DNA of 64,000 nucleotides, from the NCBI GenBank assembly GCA_035340715.1, contig DAOQTX010000005.1, positions 9,571 through 73,570 of the forward strand, in the 5' to 3' direction. Position 1 is the first letter of the stretch, and each line of letters starts with the position of its first letter. The notes under the pieces are model-generated. The model worked only from the letters and a program-made list of their open reading frames with translations, did not search any database and was not told where the DNA came from. The DNA is from DAOQTX01 sp035340715 (lineage in GTDB: Bacteria; Bacteroidota; Bacteroidia; AKYH767-A; OLB10). This document shows, one piece after another, positions 42,547-51,442 of this stretch. A program made the position numbers and the translations under genes.

Positions 42547-45500
42547 TTAAGCGTCTATCCTTATTAATTCAGTCTCAGGCAGATATAAAAGATATAATTC
42601 CAATGGTGTAAATCCCGCTTCCATTAGAACCGCTTGATACGTTTTTAATTGTTCATGATGTAGTGGTGATCTTTCGGCATATTTATAATCTATCAACACA
42701 AAGCGATCATTGAGCTGAATAATTAAATCAGGTCTAAATATATTTCCATTTGGCATAGCAAATTCTTGTTCAGTAAAAACTCGATCTTTACTTACGGGAA
42801 TCCATTTTTTGCTTTGCAAAAGTTGAAACGCTTTTTCTGATGCATCAATCACCTCATTCAAGATTGATCTTGGATATTTACTTTTTATCAGAAAGAGGTC
42901 TAATGCTTCTTTAAAATTATTTTTTTGAACGCTCAAACTTAGCAAGTGATGCGCAAGTATTCCCGTATTACTGGCATCGAGTTCATGTGCAGATAGAATT
43001 CGTTCTTTTTCGCCTATGGTTGATCGAAGAAAAACAAATTCGTTCCAATCTCTGTTTGTTTGAGCGCCAAGTGTAAGCGCCTCTGTCATTTGTATTGGAT
43101 CTGATGTACTATGTTTATGTTGAACAGTATTACTCACTTCGTCACCTATGTACCAAATTTTCGAATGATCTTCTTCCTTTTCTTTCAAATATTTTAAGGC
43201 GCTATTTAACCGTTCCTTTATCAATTGATCGACTCGTTTTACTTCGTTGCTTTTTGAGTTCTTTGATGACGGTTCAATACTATATATGTAAAGCATATTT
43301 TCTGCTCGAGTAAAAGCAACATAAAAAGCATTGATCGTATCAATCTGCTGGAGTTTTGACTCGGTGTCATACTCGTTTTTAAACCAAGTATAACTTAAGC
43401 TTGACCGATGCAATAAGGGATAGCTTCCTTTTGTTTGTAAAGGAGTGTGTTCTAATTCAACCCACATTTGATGCGCTTTATTTCCAGAACCAACAAATGA
43501 CTTATCTGTAAAAGGGATAAAGACAATCTTATATTGAAGTCCCTTTGACTTGTGAATGGTACTGATCCGAATGGCATTAATACTTTCAGAACTTTTGATG
43601 CAACATTTATCGCTGTCGTGGTTATCATCCCACCATTTCAGAAAAGATTGAATAGAAGTTCCGGCCTGATTCCGGTAAACGTGAATCAAATCAACGAAAC
43701 GATCGAAATACAAATCGGAAGACAATGTAAAACCCATCAATTCGGCCAACTGCAAAACAGTATCATAAACGGCTTTTTGTTTTTGCGGATGTATTGATTG
43801 TTTTAATGGTGAGGGAAGAAAGGAGAGTAACTGTTCCTTTTGTATAGGTTGATTTATTTGATCTAGAGCACTGCTTGAGTTTACATTTTGTTGTAATACA
43901 AAACGACAAATACTCGTCAATGCAATCAAATTGTCCTGATCTTGTATGTAGGTTAAGCAGTGCAAAAGAAAAAGAACATGAGGAGCACTGGTCAGCATTA
44001 ACGAATCGTTTGAAATAATCTGAGTAATTTGATGATCTGCCAATGCAGCTGCTACTTTGTACCCTTCATTTTTTGTATTAACCAAAATGGCCATGTCTTT
44101 CAGTTCGTATCCTTTATCTAGTAGCTCTATTATTTTGAAAGATAAGCGACTCAGTAAATATTCTTCAGCAAGTTTTTTCTTTTTTTCTTTTGTAATTTCT
44201 TCTTTCTGAACAAATTCAATTTGTACATATCCTTTGTTTTCGGAACTGCGTTTATTGATCTGATGAACATTGCTTGGGGCATAGGCCTGAGTTAATAATG
44301 GGGAGTAATCATCCAATGAATTTTCGATTCCACTAAAAAAAGCATTATTAAAATCGACTACATTGGACAAACTGCGATAATTACCATCTAGTGTTTTTTG
44401 ATTCAAAATGGAATTGAATACACTAAGATCTTTATGGACTTCTGTTGCCATCAGTTCCATATTTCCACCTCTGAAACGGTAGATGGATTGTTTTAGGTCG
44501 CCAACCAATAGCAGCGTGCCTCCTTCAGCTAAAGCATTTTCTGCCAATGGTAAAAAGTTTTTCCATTGAATATCAGAAGTGTCTTGAAATTCATCTATAA
44601 GTAATGCTTTCAAACGAGCGCCTGTTTTTTCGTAAACTAAACCAACCGCAGCATTGTCCATACTTTTTTGCAAGATTAGCTGAACATCACTCAGCAATAG
44701 CTTTTCTTTTTCTTGCCGATATTTTTTCAATCCTTCATCGAGTTGCTTTAGCAAACCACCCAAATACATTTGCGACAGTAAACTGGTATAACTACTATAA
44801 TCAACGTAATGGTCTTTTGCGAAATCAATTAGTTCTTTGTAAACGGGATGAATTTTTTGGGTTACAATATCTTTTATAGTGGAATGAGTGCCTTTTGTAA
44901 CTCCTTTTTCTGGTTCATGATAAAACTGCATGATTCTGGAATTATCATTTTCCAAATGACCACAAAATGCGTCAAGGTATAGTTCACTTTTAAGCGCTAT
45001 ACTAACTGCCCCTGATGATTTATTGTTAAAATCATCTACTGTTAGATTGTAGCTAATTAAAGCATTTTGAAATTGAACTTTTTTGGATTGATAATTTTTC
45101 TCAATCATATTGAGATTTGCATGGAGCTTTGACTTAAATACATCATTTATATCCAGCAAACGATCAATGCCTTTAACACGTTTGTTTTCACTAAACAGTT
45201 GCTGACTTATGTTTTTCAACTCATCATCAATGTCCCATCGTTTATCTTGTTCAAGATTGTTAAGGATAAAATCGGTTAACCACTTTTGCAGATCTTTATT
45301 CGACTCACATTCTTCAAAAATATAATTGCGTAAATATTCTTTTATTTCATCGGTGTCTAATTGCAATTCGTATCTTAATGCTACATTCAATTCTCTCGAC
45401 AGATGGCGTAACAGGTTATAATAAAAACTATCAATGGTGCTGATATTGAGTTTTGAATACTGATGCAAAATGGTATGCAATAAAACTCCAGCCTTCTGCC

Positions 45501-45756
45501 TTAATTTATTTTCATCACAAGCTAAGGCATCCATTAAATCGCTTAACATATCGTCTGATCCACCGGATGAGATTTTATATAAGTTACTCATCAATCGCTC
45601 TTTCATTTCTGAAGTAGCTTTATTCGTAAATGTGATGGCCATGACCGACTCCAGAGAGTAATCATCTGATAGTATCAACTTCAGATACTCTTTTACTAAA
45701 GTGTATGTTTTTCCCGAACCTGCCGAAGAACTGTAGATATCAAATCTGCTGTTCAA
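42547..45756 (-). CDS. AddA/RecB-like UvrD-family helicase with C-terminal nuclease domain
   Basis: 1069 residues. Superfamily 1A helicase motifs: Walker A SSAGSGKTYTLVKEYLKL at residues 10-27, AITFTNKATSEMKERL, ISTIDSFYYNLLR, LLIDEFQDTSDIQW near 388 (Walker B), VGDLKQSIYRFRGG, and later STIHKSKGLQYKIVFIPF and FYVAFTRAENMLYIYS. The end carries a RecB-type PD-(D/E)XK nuclease core (FRPDLIIQL..RFVLIDYKYAE, with the D...DYK signature near 1005-1020 and a following EQLKTY helix). It should process double-strand breaks for recombination like AddA. The AddB-like partner usually beside it in Bacteroidota is not here. Overlaps the SGNH hydrolase gene by 4 bases. Confidence 0.9.
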   Translation of the reverse strand: MNSRFDIYSSSAGSGKTYTLVKEYLKLILSDDYSLESVMAITFTNKATSEMKERLMSNLYKISSGGSDDMLSDLMDALACDENKLRQKAGVLLHTILHQYSKLNISTIDSFYYNLLRHLSRELNVALRYELQLDTDEIKEYLRNYIFEECESNKDLQKWLTDFILNNLEQDKRWDIDDELKNISQQLFSENKRVKGIDRLLDINDVFKSKLHANLNMIEKNYQSKKVQFQNALISYNLTVDDFNNKSSGAVSIALKSELYLDAFCGHLENDNSRIMQFYHEPEKGVTKGTHSTIKDIVTQKIHPVYKELIDFAKDHYVDYSSYTSLLSQMYLGGLLKQLDEGLKKYRQEKEKLLLSDVQLILQKSMDNAAVGLVYEKTGARLKALLIDEFQDTSDIQWKNFLPLAENALAEGGTLLLVGDLKQSIYRFRGGNMELMATEVHKDLSVFNSILNQKTLDGNYRSLSNVVDFNNAFFSGIENSLDDYSPLLTQAYAPSNVHQINKRSSENKGYVQIEFVQKEEITKEKKKKLAEEYLLSRLSFKIIELLDKGYELKDMAILVNTKNEGYKVAAALADHQITQIISNDSLMLTSAPHVLFLLHCLTYIQDQDNLIALTSICRFVLQQNVNSSSALDQINQPIQKEQLLSFLPSPLKQSIHPQKQKAVYDTVLQLAELMGFTLSSDLYFDRFVDLIHVYRNQAGTSIQSFLKWWDDNHDSDKCCIKSSESINAIRISTIHKSKGLQYKIVFIPFTDKSFVGSGNKAHQMWVELEHTPLQTKGSYPLLHRSSLSYTWFKNEYDTESKLQQIDTINAFYVAFTRAENMLYIYSIEPSSKNSKSNEVKRVDQLIKERLNSALKYLKEKEEDHSKIWYIGDEVSNTVQHKHSTSDPIQMTEALTLGAQTNRDWNEFVFLRSTIGEKERILSAHELDASNTGILAHHLLSLSVQKNNFKEALDLFLIKSKYPRSILNEVIDASEKAFQLLQSKKWIPVSKDRVFTEQEFAMPNGNIFRPDLIIQLNDRFVLIDYKYAERSPLHHEQLKTYQAVLMEAGFTPLELYLLYLPETELIRIDA

Positions 45757-46349
45757 ATCAATTTGTTTTGTTGTAGTAATTGAAAAAGATCAGCTGTCCA
45801 TAATTCATACATTTTGGCTGAATAATGTAACCCATCACTGCTGAGAAGATCTTCTAAATTATTTCTGGTATAATGGGTAATGTCGAGAAAAGGAACTTTA
45901 TAACGATCGCAAATTTCTTTTTTACTTTTATTAAATGCATCGATCTCCAAAGCAATTTTATTTCGGTCTTTCCCTTCAGCAAAAGGAGTGCATCCCCAAT
46001 CGGGGATAGATAATACAACAACATTCTTTTGCTTGGAGAATTGAATGGCTTGTTTCAACAGATTTTCAAATTCGGAGCGATAATTCTCCAAACTTCTTCC
46101 CCTATACTGATTGTTTACTCCTATCAGCAAGGTTACGATATCGTAGCATTGATGAATCTTCTCCTCATCAATAGCTTTTTGCAATTCGTCCGTAGTCCAA
46201 CCGGTAGTGGCAATTATTTTTGGAACATCAAATACCAAACCTTTTTGCAGCAATAGCTGATGAAGTTGGTTTGGAAAATTGTCTTCTAATACTACTAATT
46301 CGCCAATGGTATAAGAATCGCCTAAGCAAAGAATAGTTTTTGTACTCAT
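45753..46349 (-). CDS. SGNH/GDSL family hydrolase
   Basis: 198 residues with no signal peptide. Block I is GDSYTIGE with Ser12 as nucleophile; then TTGWTTDELQ (Gly block), LLIGVNNQYRGRS (Asn block), VVVLSIPDWGCTPFAEG and the C-terminal SSDGLHYSAKMYELWT holding the catalytic Asp-x-x-His. SGNH enzymes are esterases, lipases or acyl-hydrolases; the substrate is unknown and the protein appears cytoplasmic. Its stop overlaps the helicase start by 4 bases (ATGA), so the two are translationally coupled, though no functional tie is known. Confidence 0.9.
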   Translation of the reverse strand: MSTKTILCLGDSYTIGELVVLEDNFPNQLHQLLLQKGLVFDVPKIIATTGWTTDELQKAIDEEKIHQCYDIVTLLIGVNNQYRGRSLENYRSEFENLLKQAIQFSKQKNVVVLSIPDWGCTPFAEGKDRNKIALEIDAFNKSKKEICDRYKVPFLDITHYTRNNLEDLLSSDGLHYSAKMYELWTADLFQLLQQNKLI

Positions 46350-46366
46350 TAAAAAAGAAATTCAAA

Positions 46367-46807
46367 TTAATTGTAAACTCTTAAAACATTGCCTCCATCA
46401 AAATAGGTATTGTATGCTCGTAATCCTTGTGAGGAAGGACCGGATAGAACGCTCCCATCAAAAATGGAATAATTGGAATTGCAACAGGAGTCTCTTACAG
46501 TAAAATTATCGGATTGTACGAATACGGTTGCGCATGCTTGAGCAGGGTCGTAAGGACAGTTTCTATCGTATGCGGCAAAGTCATCTAAGCCTCTTCTGTA
46601 AATTAATAATCCTCTGTTACCTCCATCATGATAGATCCACCCACCAACGGCATTGAGGGGCACATTGGATGGTTGACTTAAGTATAAATATACATCTACG
46701 TTGACATCAGGCACATTGCTATCGTTATCTTTTTTACAAGACAAAAAAGAAAAGGCTAAAATGGAAATCGAAAACATCCATCGAGCAAGTGAAATTGATT
46801 GTACCAT
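46367..46807 (-). CDS. Lipoprotein with Rieske-like fold lacking the histidine ligands
   Basis: 146 residues from the ATG at 46807, which gives a lipobox (AFSFLSC, Cys24); an upstream ATG at 46891 would put 28 more residues before it and overlap the divergent leader. The second half resembles Rieske [2Fe-2S] domains: YDRNCPYDPAQAC, VRDSCCNSNYSIFDGSVLSGP and LRAYNTYFDGGNVLRVY. In a true Rieske the pattern is C-x-H and C-x-x-H; here the expected histidines are Tyr and Asn/Ser, leaving only cysteines (84, 92, 108, 109). It may instead hold disulfides. Short proteins of this type occur in Bacteroidota without known function. Precedes the SGNH gene by 17 bases. Confidence 0.7.
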   Translation of the reverse strand: MVQSISLARWMFSISILAFSFLSCKKDNDSNVPDVNVDVYLYLSQPSNVPLNAVGGWIYHDGGNRGLLIYRRGLDDFAAYDRNCPYDPAQACATVFVQSDNFTVRDSCCNSNYSIFDGSVLSGPSSQGLRAYNTYFDGGNVLRVYN

Positions 46808-46837
46808 GTTGTAAAATAGTGTATTATGCCTTTTTCG

Positions 46838-46858
46838 GCTAAAAAAGTGAATTTTAGC
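46838..46858. repeat. Perfect inverted repeat between divergent genes
   Basis: GCTAAAA (46838-46844), 7-base spacer, TTTTAGC (46852-46858). It stands in the 147-base divergent region and could be an operator or a short hairpin in the lipoprotein leader; the A+T-rich sequence makes chance possible. Confidence 0.3.
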
Positions 46859-46922
46859 TAAATTCTTAAAAAAGCATTGAATTTCAAACAAATAATCATT
46901 TGCTTTTTCTTTAAAGTTAAAT

Positions 46923-46930
46923 TAATTTTG
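46923..46930 (+). promoter_or_regulatory. -7 element of the exported protein gene at 46955
   Basis: TAATTTTG matches TAnnTTTG, 25 bases before the ATG. Confidence 0.45.
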
Positions 46931-46954
46931 GAGGACTTCATAAATAAGAATACC

Positions 46955-47386
46955 ATGAATAAAATTATTCGTTTAGCTTTTGCAGTTCTGATTTTGTGTG
47001 CATTCACAACAATAGACACTCAAGCTCAGGATCAGCGTGTAGCCGATCAAAAAGATGCAAGTAAATTGTATTTCAAAGGTAAGAAAGGTGGAACTGCCAC
47101 CCGATATCAAGATTTTACTTTTGAAATGCTTAATACCGGAAATGATTTTGAATTTAGTGTTAGCAATGCTGCTGAGGAATCAGTAACAGATGTTGTTAAA
47201 TCAGAAATTATTTTTGTTTATCCTGATAATACAATGGATAGAATTGAAAATGCTGAAATGACAGAAGGTAATGTAAAAGCTTCCATCCCTGAGGGCAAGA
47301 GTTTTTATATGTGTGCCGTTATTATGACATTGAGTAATGGTGAAATGATTTCTGCTCGCTTTGCTGAACCTTCGTTGATCAAATAA
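46955..47386 (+). CDS. Small exported protein of unknown function
   Basis: 143 residues from the ATG at 46955, chosen for its signal peptide (MNKIIRLAFAVLILCAFTTIDTQAQ); the longer frame from 46877 adds 26 residues without purpose and passes through the promoter. The mature part is predicted as beta-rich: RYQDFTFEMLNTGNDFEFSV, DVVKSEIIFVYPDNTMDRI, NVKASIPEGKSFYMCAVIMTL, ISARFAEPSLI, which suggests one small beta-sandwich. One cysteine only, no lipobox. No family recognised. A terminator follows immediately. Confidence 0.75.
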   Translation: MNKIIRLAFAVLILCAFTTIDTQAQDQRVADQKDASKLYFKGKKGGTATRYQDFTFEMLNTGNDFEFSVSNAAEESVTDVVKSEIIFVYPDNTMDRIENAEMTEGNVKASIPEGKSFYMCAVIMTLSNGEMISARFAEPSLIK

Positions 47387-47408
47387 ATTTAGTTTTAAAT
47401 ACGTTAAG

Positions 47409-47440
47409 GCCTTTGTCGAGAAAATGACAAAGGCTTTTTT
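47409..47440 (+). terminator. Intrinsic terminator after the exported protein gene
   Basis: Perfect 9-bp stem (GCCTTTGTC at 47409-47417, GACAAAGGC at 47426-47434) with an 8-base loop and six T. It ends 6 bases before the next ATG, so the next gene's transcript must start within or just past the hairpin, or depend on read-through. Confidence 0.9.
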
Positions 47441-47446
47441 ATTTTT

Positions 47447-47734
47447 ATGATGAAGCGAAAATTTATAATCCTGCTTTTGATATTGCTACCTTCTGCTATG
47501 GTACTTGGGCAAGATGCCAAGCCAACCAAAGCACAGAAAAAAGCTGCACAGAAAAAAGAAGTGCAAAAAGAAAAACAACAAGCTTCAGAAAAGGAACTGG
47601 GGAAGCGTCATCTTTCATTACAGGATAAAAAAGTGAAGAGAAGAATGAAGAAGTCTAAACGCAGATCAAAGCGCCAGAACAATATTCATACTGATAAAAA
47701 CTTCTTTCAAAGATTGTTTATTAAAAGAAGATAA
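47447..47734 (+). CDS. Small, very basic exported protein
   Basis: 95 residues (or 94 from a second ATG at 47450). A signal peptide (KRKFIILLLILLPSAMVLGQ) is followed by a region of about 74 residues with roughly 28 Lys or Arg, including QKKAAQKKEVQKEK and KKVKRRMKKSKRRSKR. No cysteine, little hydrophobic core, so probably disordered. It might bind nucleic acid, polyanionic polysaccharide or envelope components; this is inference. It is convergent with smc, 4 bases apart, and begins right after a strong terminator. Codon use looks like its neighbours. The protein-like signal peptide argues for a real gene. Confidence 0.65.
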   Translation: MMKRKFIILLLILLPSAMVLGQDAKPTKAQKKAAQKKEVQKEKQQASEKELGKRHLSLQDKKVKRRMKKSKRRSKRQNNIHTDKNFFQRLFIKRR

Positions 47735-47738
47735 TTTT

Positions 47739-50700
47739 TTAAGCGTACTCGCGCATATCAACCGGAATAACTTGTGTAATACCGGGTTCATTCATTGTGA
47801 TTCCGTACATGATGTCGGTAAACGACATTGTTCTCTTGTTGTGCGTGATAATAATAAACTGACTGTCCTTACTAAAGGTTTGAATGATATTATTGAACTT
47901 GTCAATATTCGCATCATCTAAAGGTGCATCTACCTCGTCAAAAATACAGAAGGGTGCAGGTTTTAAGAGGTAAAGTCCAAATAAAAGTGCGGTGGCAGTG
48001 AGTGTTTTTTCTCCTCCCGAAAGTTGATGAATGCTCAGTGGTTTTTTGCCTTTAGGTTGAGCCACAATATGTATGTCCGATTCCAAAGGATTTTCCATAT
48101 CCAATAATACCAGATCACAATTATCTTCTTCGCTGAATAATGATCTGAATACCTTAATGAAATTCTGTCGTACTTCAAGATAGGCTTCCATGAATTTTTC
48201 TTTTGCCGTTTGATCAATCTCGGCAATGGTTTGCAACAACGATTGTTTGGCTTGTGCCAAATCATCTTTCTCTTTGCTTATGAAATCGAAACGTTCTTTT
48301 ACCTCATTGAACGATTCCAACGCCATAGGATTGATAGGGCCGTAATTACTTAAAGAATTTTTAAGTTTATCATTTCGATCTTTTACTTGCTCTTCACTTA
48401 CATCGGTAGGGGGATCCTGATCGAGAAGCGTATTGATGTCAATTTCAAACTCAACATGCAGACGCTCTTTTAATGAAGTAAGATTTAGTTTAAGCGTATT
48501 TATTTCTTCATGAACCGTACGAATAAGAAGGTCAATGTTCTCTCTCTTTTTTCTAAGTTCATTGATCATTTTATCTTCTTCATCGATATCTCCTTTTACT
48601 TTAAAGAAATCGTTCTCTTTTTCAATGAGTATTTGTTGAGATTGATCGCGTTGACCTATCAATTCTCTTAATCGTTCTTCATATCCGCTCAATTCTTCAA
48701 AAATAGACGCTGTTTGTTCTTCTATTCTTCCTAATTGTTCGGTGTTCGATTCAATACTATTCTTTAGGTTTTCAATCAAGCCACTTTTAAAGTTGGTTTC
48801 TCTCGATAGATTCTGAAGTTTATTTTGTTGCTGAATAACATAGATGTTAATCTGATTATACTGTTGATTGCTTTCGTTAACATTATTCTGTATCGATGCT
48901 AATTCATCTTGTTTATTTTTTTGGATTTCGATAAGGGCTTGATGATCGGCAGTAAGTTTATTTAGCATCAACTCTTCTTCAGAACTGTTCGTTCCACTTT
49001 CCGGAGATAAAATCAGTATATCTTCCTGTAGTTTATCTACGGTTTTCTTATGCGTTTCAATGGTACTTAAAAGCAGATCACGGCTACTGTTCAAGGCACT
49101 AATGGAAAGATTAAATCCAGAAAAGTTTTCTTCTGTAGTCTTTATCTTCGAGTACAAATTTGCACGTTCCAATTTCAGCTCATTGAGTTTCTTGTCGGCT
49201 GTTTGGTAACTTTCTTTTGCCTCATTGGCTTGTTTGGTCAAAGAGTCAATTTGAGTGCTCAGCGTTTCAAGATTCTTCTGCTTTCCTGTTCTCTTTCCAT
49301 CAAACAATCCTACCGATCCTCCACTTAATGTATAGGATTGACGTACAAAATTTCCGTTCTTAGATAAAACCACAACAGCATCACTGTTCAATTGAAGGTC
49401 GCGTAGATTTTGATCCGAATTAATGATAAATACATTGTGGAGTAAAACATCAATCAAAGGTTTGTATTCTGCTTTAGTTTCTACAACCGATATGGCCGGT
49501 ATGCATCCTTCAGGAGTATCTTTGGTTGTTGCAGGTATTTTAACTTTGTCTAAAACAAAGAAATTGGCTTTGCCTTTTCCACTGTCTTTAAGAATTTCCA
49601 GTCCTTCCCATGCCGATCGTGAATCCGCGGCAACAAAATAATTCAGAAAGGGTTCCAAATAGTTTTCAATGGCAAGTTTATATGTTTCTTCAACACTGAT
49701 AATATCCGATAACAAAAATAATTTTTTACTGTCGCTATGACTTTTTTTAATATGTCTGATCGACTCCGGATAACCTTCTAATTGATCCAATAAATTTTTC
49801 GTAAGCTCAAATTCATGTTTGCGAGCATCGAGTTTTCTGTTTATTTCAGAAAGATCAATATTCAATTTTTTAGAATCTTCTTCCGTGTCTGCAATTTTCT
49901 TTTCGTTTTGAGTCAGATCTTCACGCAATTGCTGCAACAAGTTTTGTGCATTTTCTTTATCCGGATTTTTTCTTCCAATTTCTTCGTCTGTCTGAGCTAT
50001 TTTTTGATTGTTGATCAATATTTGTTCCGAGACTCTTTTTATCTCTTCACTCAATGAATGAAAACGGGTTTTTCGAACCGCCATTTCGGTTTCAAACTTA
50101 TTGATCTCTTGACGAACTTGATATAACTTTTGATTTAAATCTTTTAATTCTTGTTGCGCTAATTCAAAAGCATCTTTATCGGTGCCAACAACCTTCTTTT
50201 GATCCAATAACTCTTGATTGAGCTCATTGAGTTTTACTTCTTCACTTGTTTTTTCTTGCTCTATTCGGATGATCTCTTCGTTCAAGTGAACAATTTTTTC
50301 CTTTTCAGTTTTGTTTTGAGTCTGCAATTGCAGTTTCTTTTCTTCCAGATACGTTAGTCGATCTTTCCGATTTTTATTTTCGTTTTCAAGATTGTTGATT
50401 TTTAGAATCAAATCGTTCTGCAAGCGCTGCGCTTCAGCTAAGGCTTTTTCTTTATCGAGCACAATGGTTTTGTTGGCTTGTAATCCGGCTTCAAGTTTAT
50501 CGACTTCGCTCACCAATTTTAATCGAGCATCTTCTTGTTCCTGTTCTCTTTTTTGTAAGGTTTCATTTGCCAACTTAAACTCAACTAAATTGAACAAAGC
50601 TAATGTTACGCTGTTTTCTTTATACTCTCCTTTTAGTTTATAAAAACGTTCGGTTTTTCTTGCTTGGCTTTCGAGTTGCTTCATGCTTTTTTCTACTTCA

Positions 50701-51287
50701 AACAAGAGGTCATTAACCCTGTTTAAATCTGCATCGGTTTCTGCCAAACGGGCAAAGGTTTGTTTCTTACGAATTTTATATTTTGAAATTCCTGCCGCTT
50801 CTTCAAACAACAAACGAATGGTGTCATTTCTATCGCTTAAAATATCATCCACCATCTTTAATTCAATAATGGCATAAGAATCAGGACCGATACCGGTATC
50901 TAAAAATAAATTGGTTATATCTTTTAATCGGCACGGCACTCCATTAAGTAAGTACTCACTGTCACCGGAACGATATAATTTTCGTGTAATGCAAACATCG
51001 GTGTATTCGGTTGGAAGTATATTTTTTGTGTTTTCGAAAGTCAAACTAACCTCAGCTACATTGGCAGGTTTACGGTTCTTTGTTCCGTTAAAAATTACGT
51101 TGTCCATCTTTTCTAGACGGAGCATACGGGTTTTTTGCTCACCTAATACCCAACGGATGGAATCAACCACATTAGACTTTCCTGAACCATTTGGTCCAAC
51201 TATAGAGGTAACTCCTTTGTCGAAGTGTATGGTGACTTTATCACCAAAACTTTTAAAACCTTTAGCTTCTAAACTCTTTAAACGCAT
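47739..51287 (-). CDS. smc: Chromosome segregation protein SMC
   Basis: 1182 residues, full-length SMC. N-terminal head with Walker A at residues 31-39 (GPNGSGKSN, then VVDSIRWVLGEQ), two long coiled-coil arms rich in E, K, Q and L (about 170-500 and 680-1020), a hinge around 510-670 (YPESIRHIKKSH, IENYLEPFLNYFVAA, LSGGSVGLFDG), and a C-terminal head with signature LSGGEKTLTATALLFGL near 1088 and Walker B PFCIFDEVDAPLDDANI near 1113. It compacts and separates sister chromosomes with ScpA and ScpB, which are not here. A -7 element sits at 51320-51327. Confidence 0.97.
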   Translation of the reverse strand: MRLKSLEAKGFKSFGDKVTIHFDKGVTSIVGPNGSGKSNVVDSIRWVLGEQKTRMLRLEKMDNVIFNGTKNRKPANVAEVSLTFENTKNILPTEYTDVCITRKLYRSGDSEYLLNGVPCRLKDITNLFLDTGIGPDSYAIIELKMVDDILSDRNDTIRLLFEEAAGISKYKIRKKQTFARLAETDADLNRVNDLLFEVEKSMKQLESQARKTERFYKLKGEYKENSVTLALFNLVEFKLANETLQKREQEQEDARLKLVSEVDKLEAGLQANKTIVLDKEKALAEAQRLQNDLILKINNLENENKNRKDRLTYLEEKKLQLQTQNKTEKEKIVHLNEEIIRIEQEKTSEEVKLNELNQELLDQKKVVGTDKDAFELAQQELKDLNQKLYQVRQEINKFETEMAVRKTRFHSLSEEIKRVSEQILINNQKIAQTDEEIGRKNPDKENAQNLLQQLREDLTQNEKKIADTEEDSKKLNIDLSEINRKLDARKHEFELTKNLLDQLEGYPESIRHIKKSHSDSKKLFLLSDIISVEETYKLAIENYLEPFLNYFVAADSRSAWEGLEILKDSGKGKANFFVLDKVKIPATTKDTPEGCIPAISVVETKAEYKPLIDVLLHNVFIINSDQNLRDLQLNSDAVVVLSKNGNFVRQSYTLSGGSVGLFDGKRTGKQKNLETLSTQIDSLTKQANEAKESYQTADKKLNELKLERANLYSKIKTTEENFSGFNLSISALNSSRDLLLSTIETHKKTVDKLQEDILILSPESGTNSSEEELMLNKLTADHQALIEIQKNKQDELASIQNNVNESNQQYNQINIYVIQQQNKLQNLSRETNFKSGLIENLKNSIESNTEQLGRIEEQTASIFEELSGYEERLRELIGQRDQSQQILIEKENDFFKVKGDIDEEDKMINELRKKRENIDLLIRTVHEEINTLKLNLTSLKERLHVEFEIDINTLLDQDPPTDVSEEQVKDRNDKLKNSLSNYGPINPMALESFNEVKERFDFISKEKDDLAQAKQSLLQTIAEIDQTAKEKFMEAYLEVRQNFIKVFRSLFSEEDNCDLVLLDMENPLESDIHIVAQPKGKKPLSIHQLSGGEKTLTATALLFGLYLLKPAPFCIFDEVDAPLDDANIDKFNNIIQTFSKDSQFIIITHNKRTMSFTDIMYGITMNEPGITQVIPVDMREYA

Positions 51288-51319
51288 AAACAGACGTAAT
51301 TCAAATATTATGTAGATAA

Positions 51320-51327
51320 CAAAGGTA
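51320..51327 (-). promoter_or_regulatory. -7 element of smc
   Basis: Minus-strand TACCTTTG, 32 bases before the ATG at 51287. Confidence 0.5.
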
Positions 51328-51430
51328 AGGAATCATCAGCGTTTCAGCATAGGTTATTAACAATGTTGATAAGTAGAATGTAGTGTGGAAAGCCATGATT
51401 TTTATCTTTTTTAATAGTTTAATCAAACTG

Positions 51431-51438
51431 TACCTTTG
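51431..51438 (+). promoter_or_regulatory. -7 element directly ahead of the redoxin lipoprotein gene
   Basis: TACCTTTG followed by C ends only 4 bases before the ATG at 51443. With the usual distance to the start site the mRNA would have almost no leader. Confidence 0.5.
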
Positions 51439-51442
51439 CTAG

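Noticed and set aside
46877..46954. Longer start for the exported protein at 46955
   Set aside because: The extra 26 residues run through the -7 element and precede a clean signal peptide.
50911..51315. Plus-strand frame of 134 residues opposite the start of smc
   Set aside because: Opposite the Walker A region of smc, which is certain; no independent signals.
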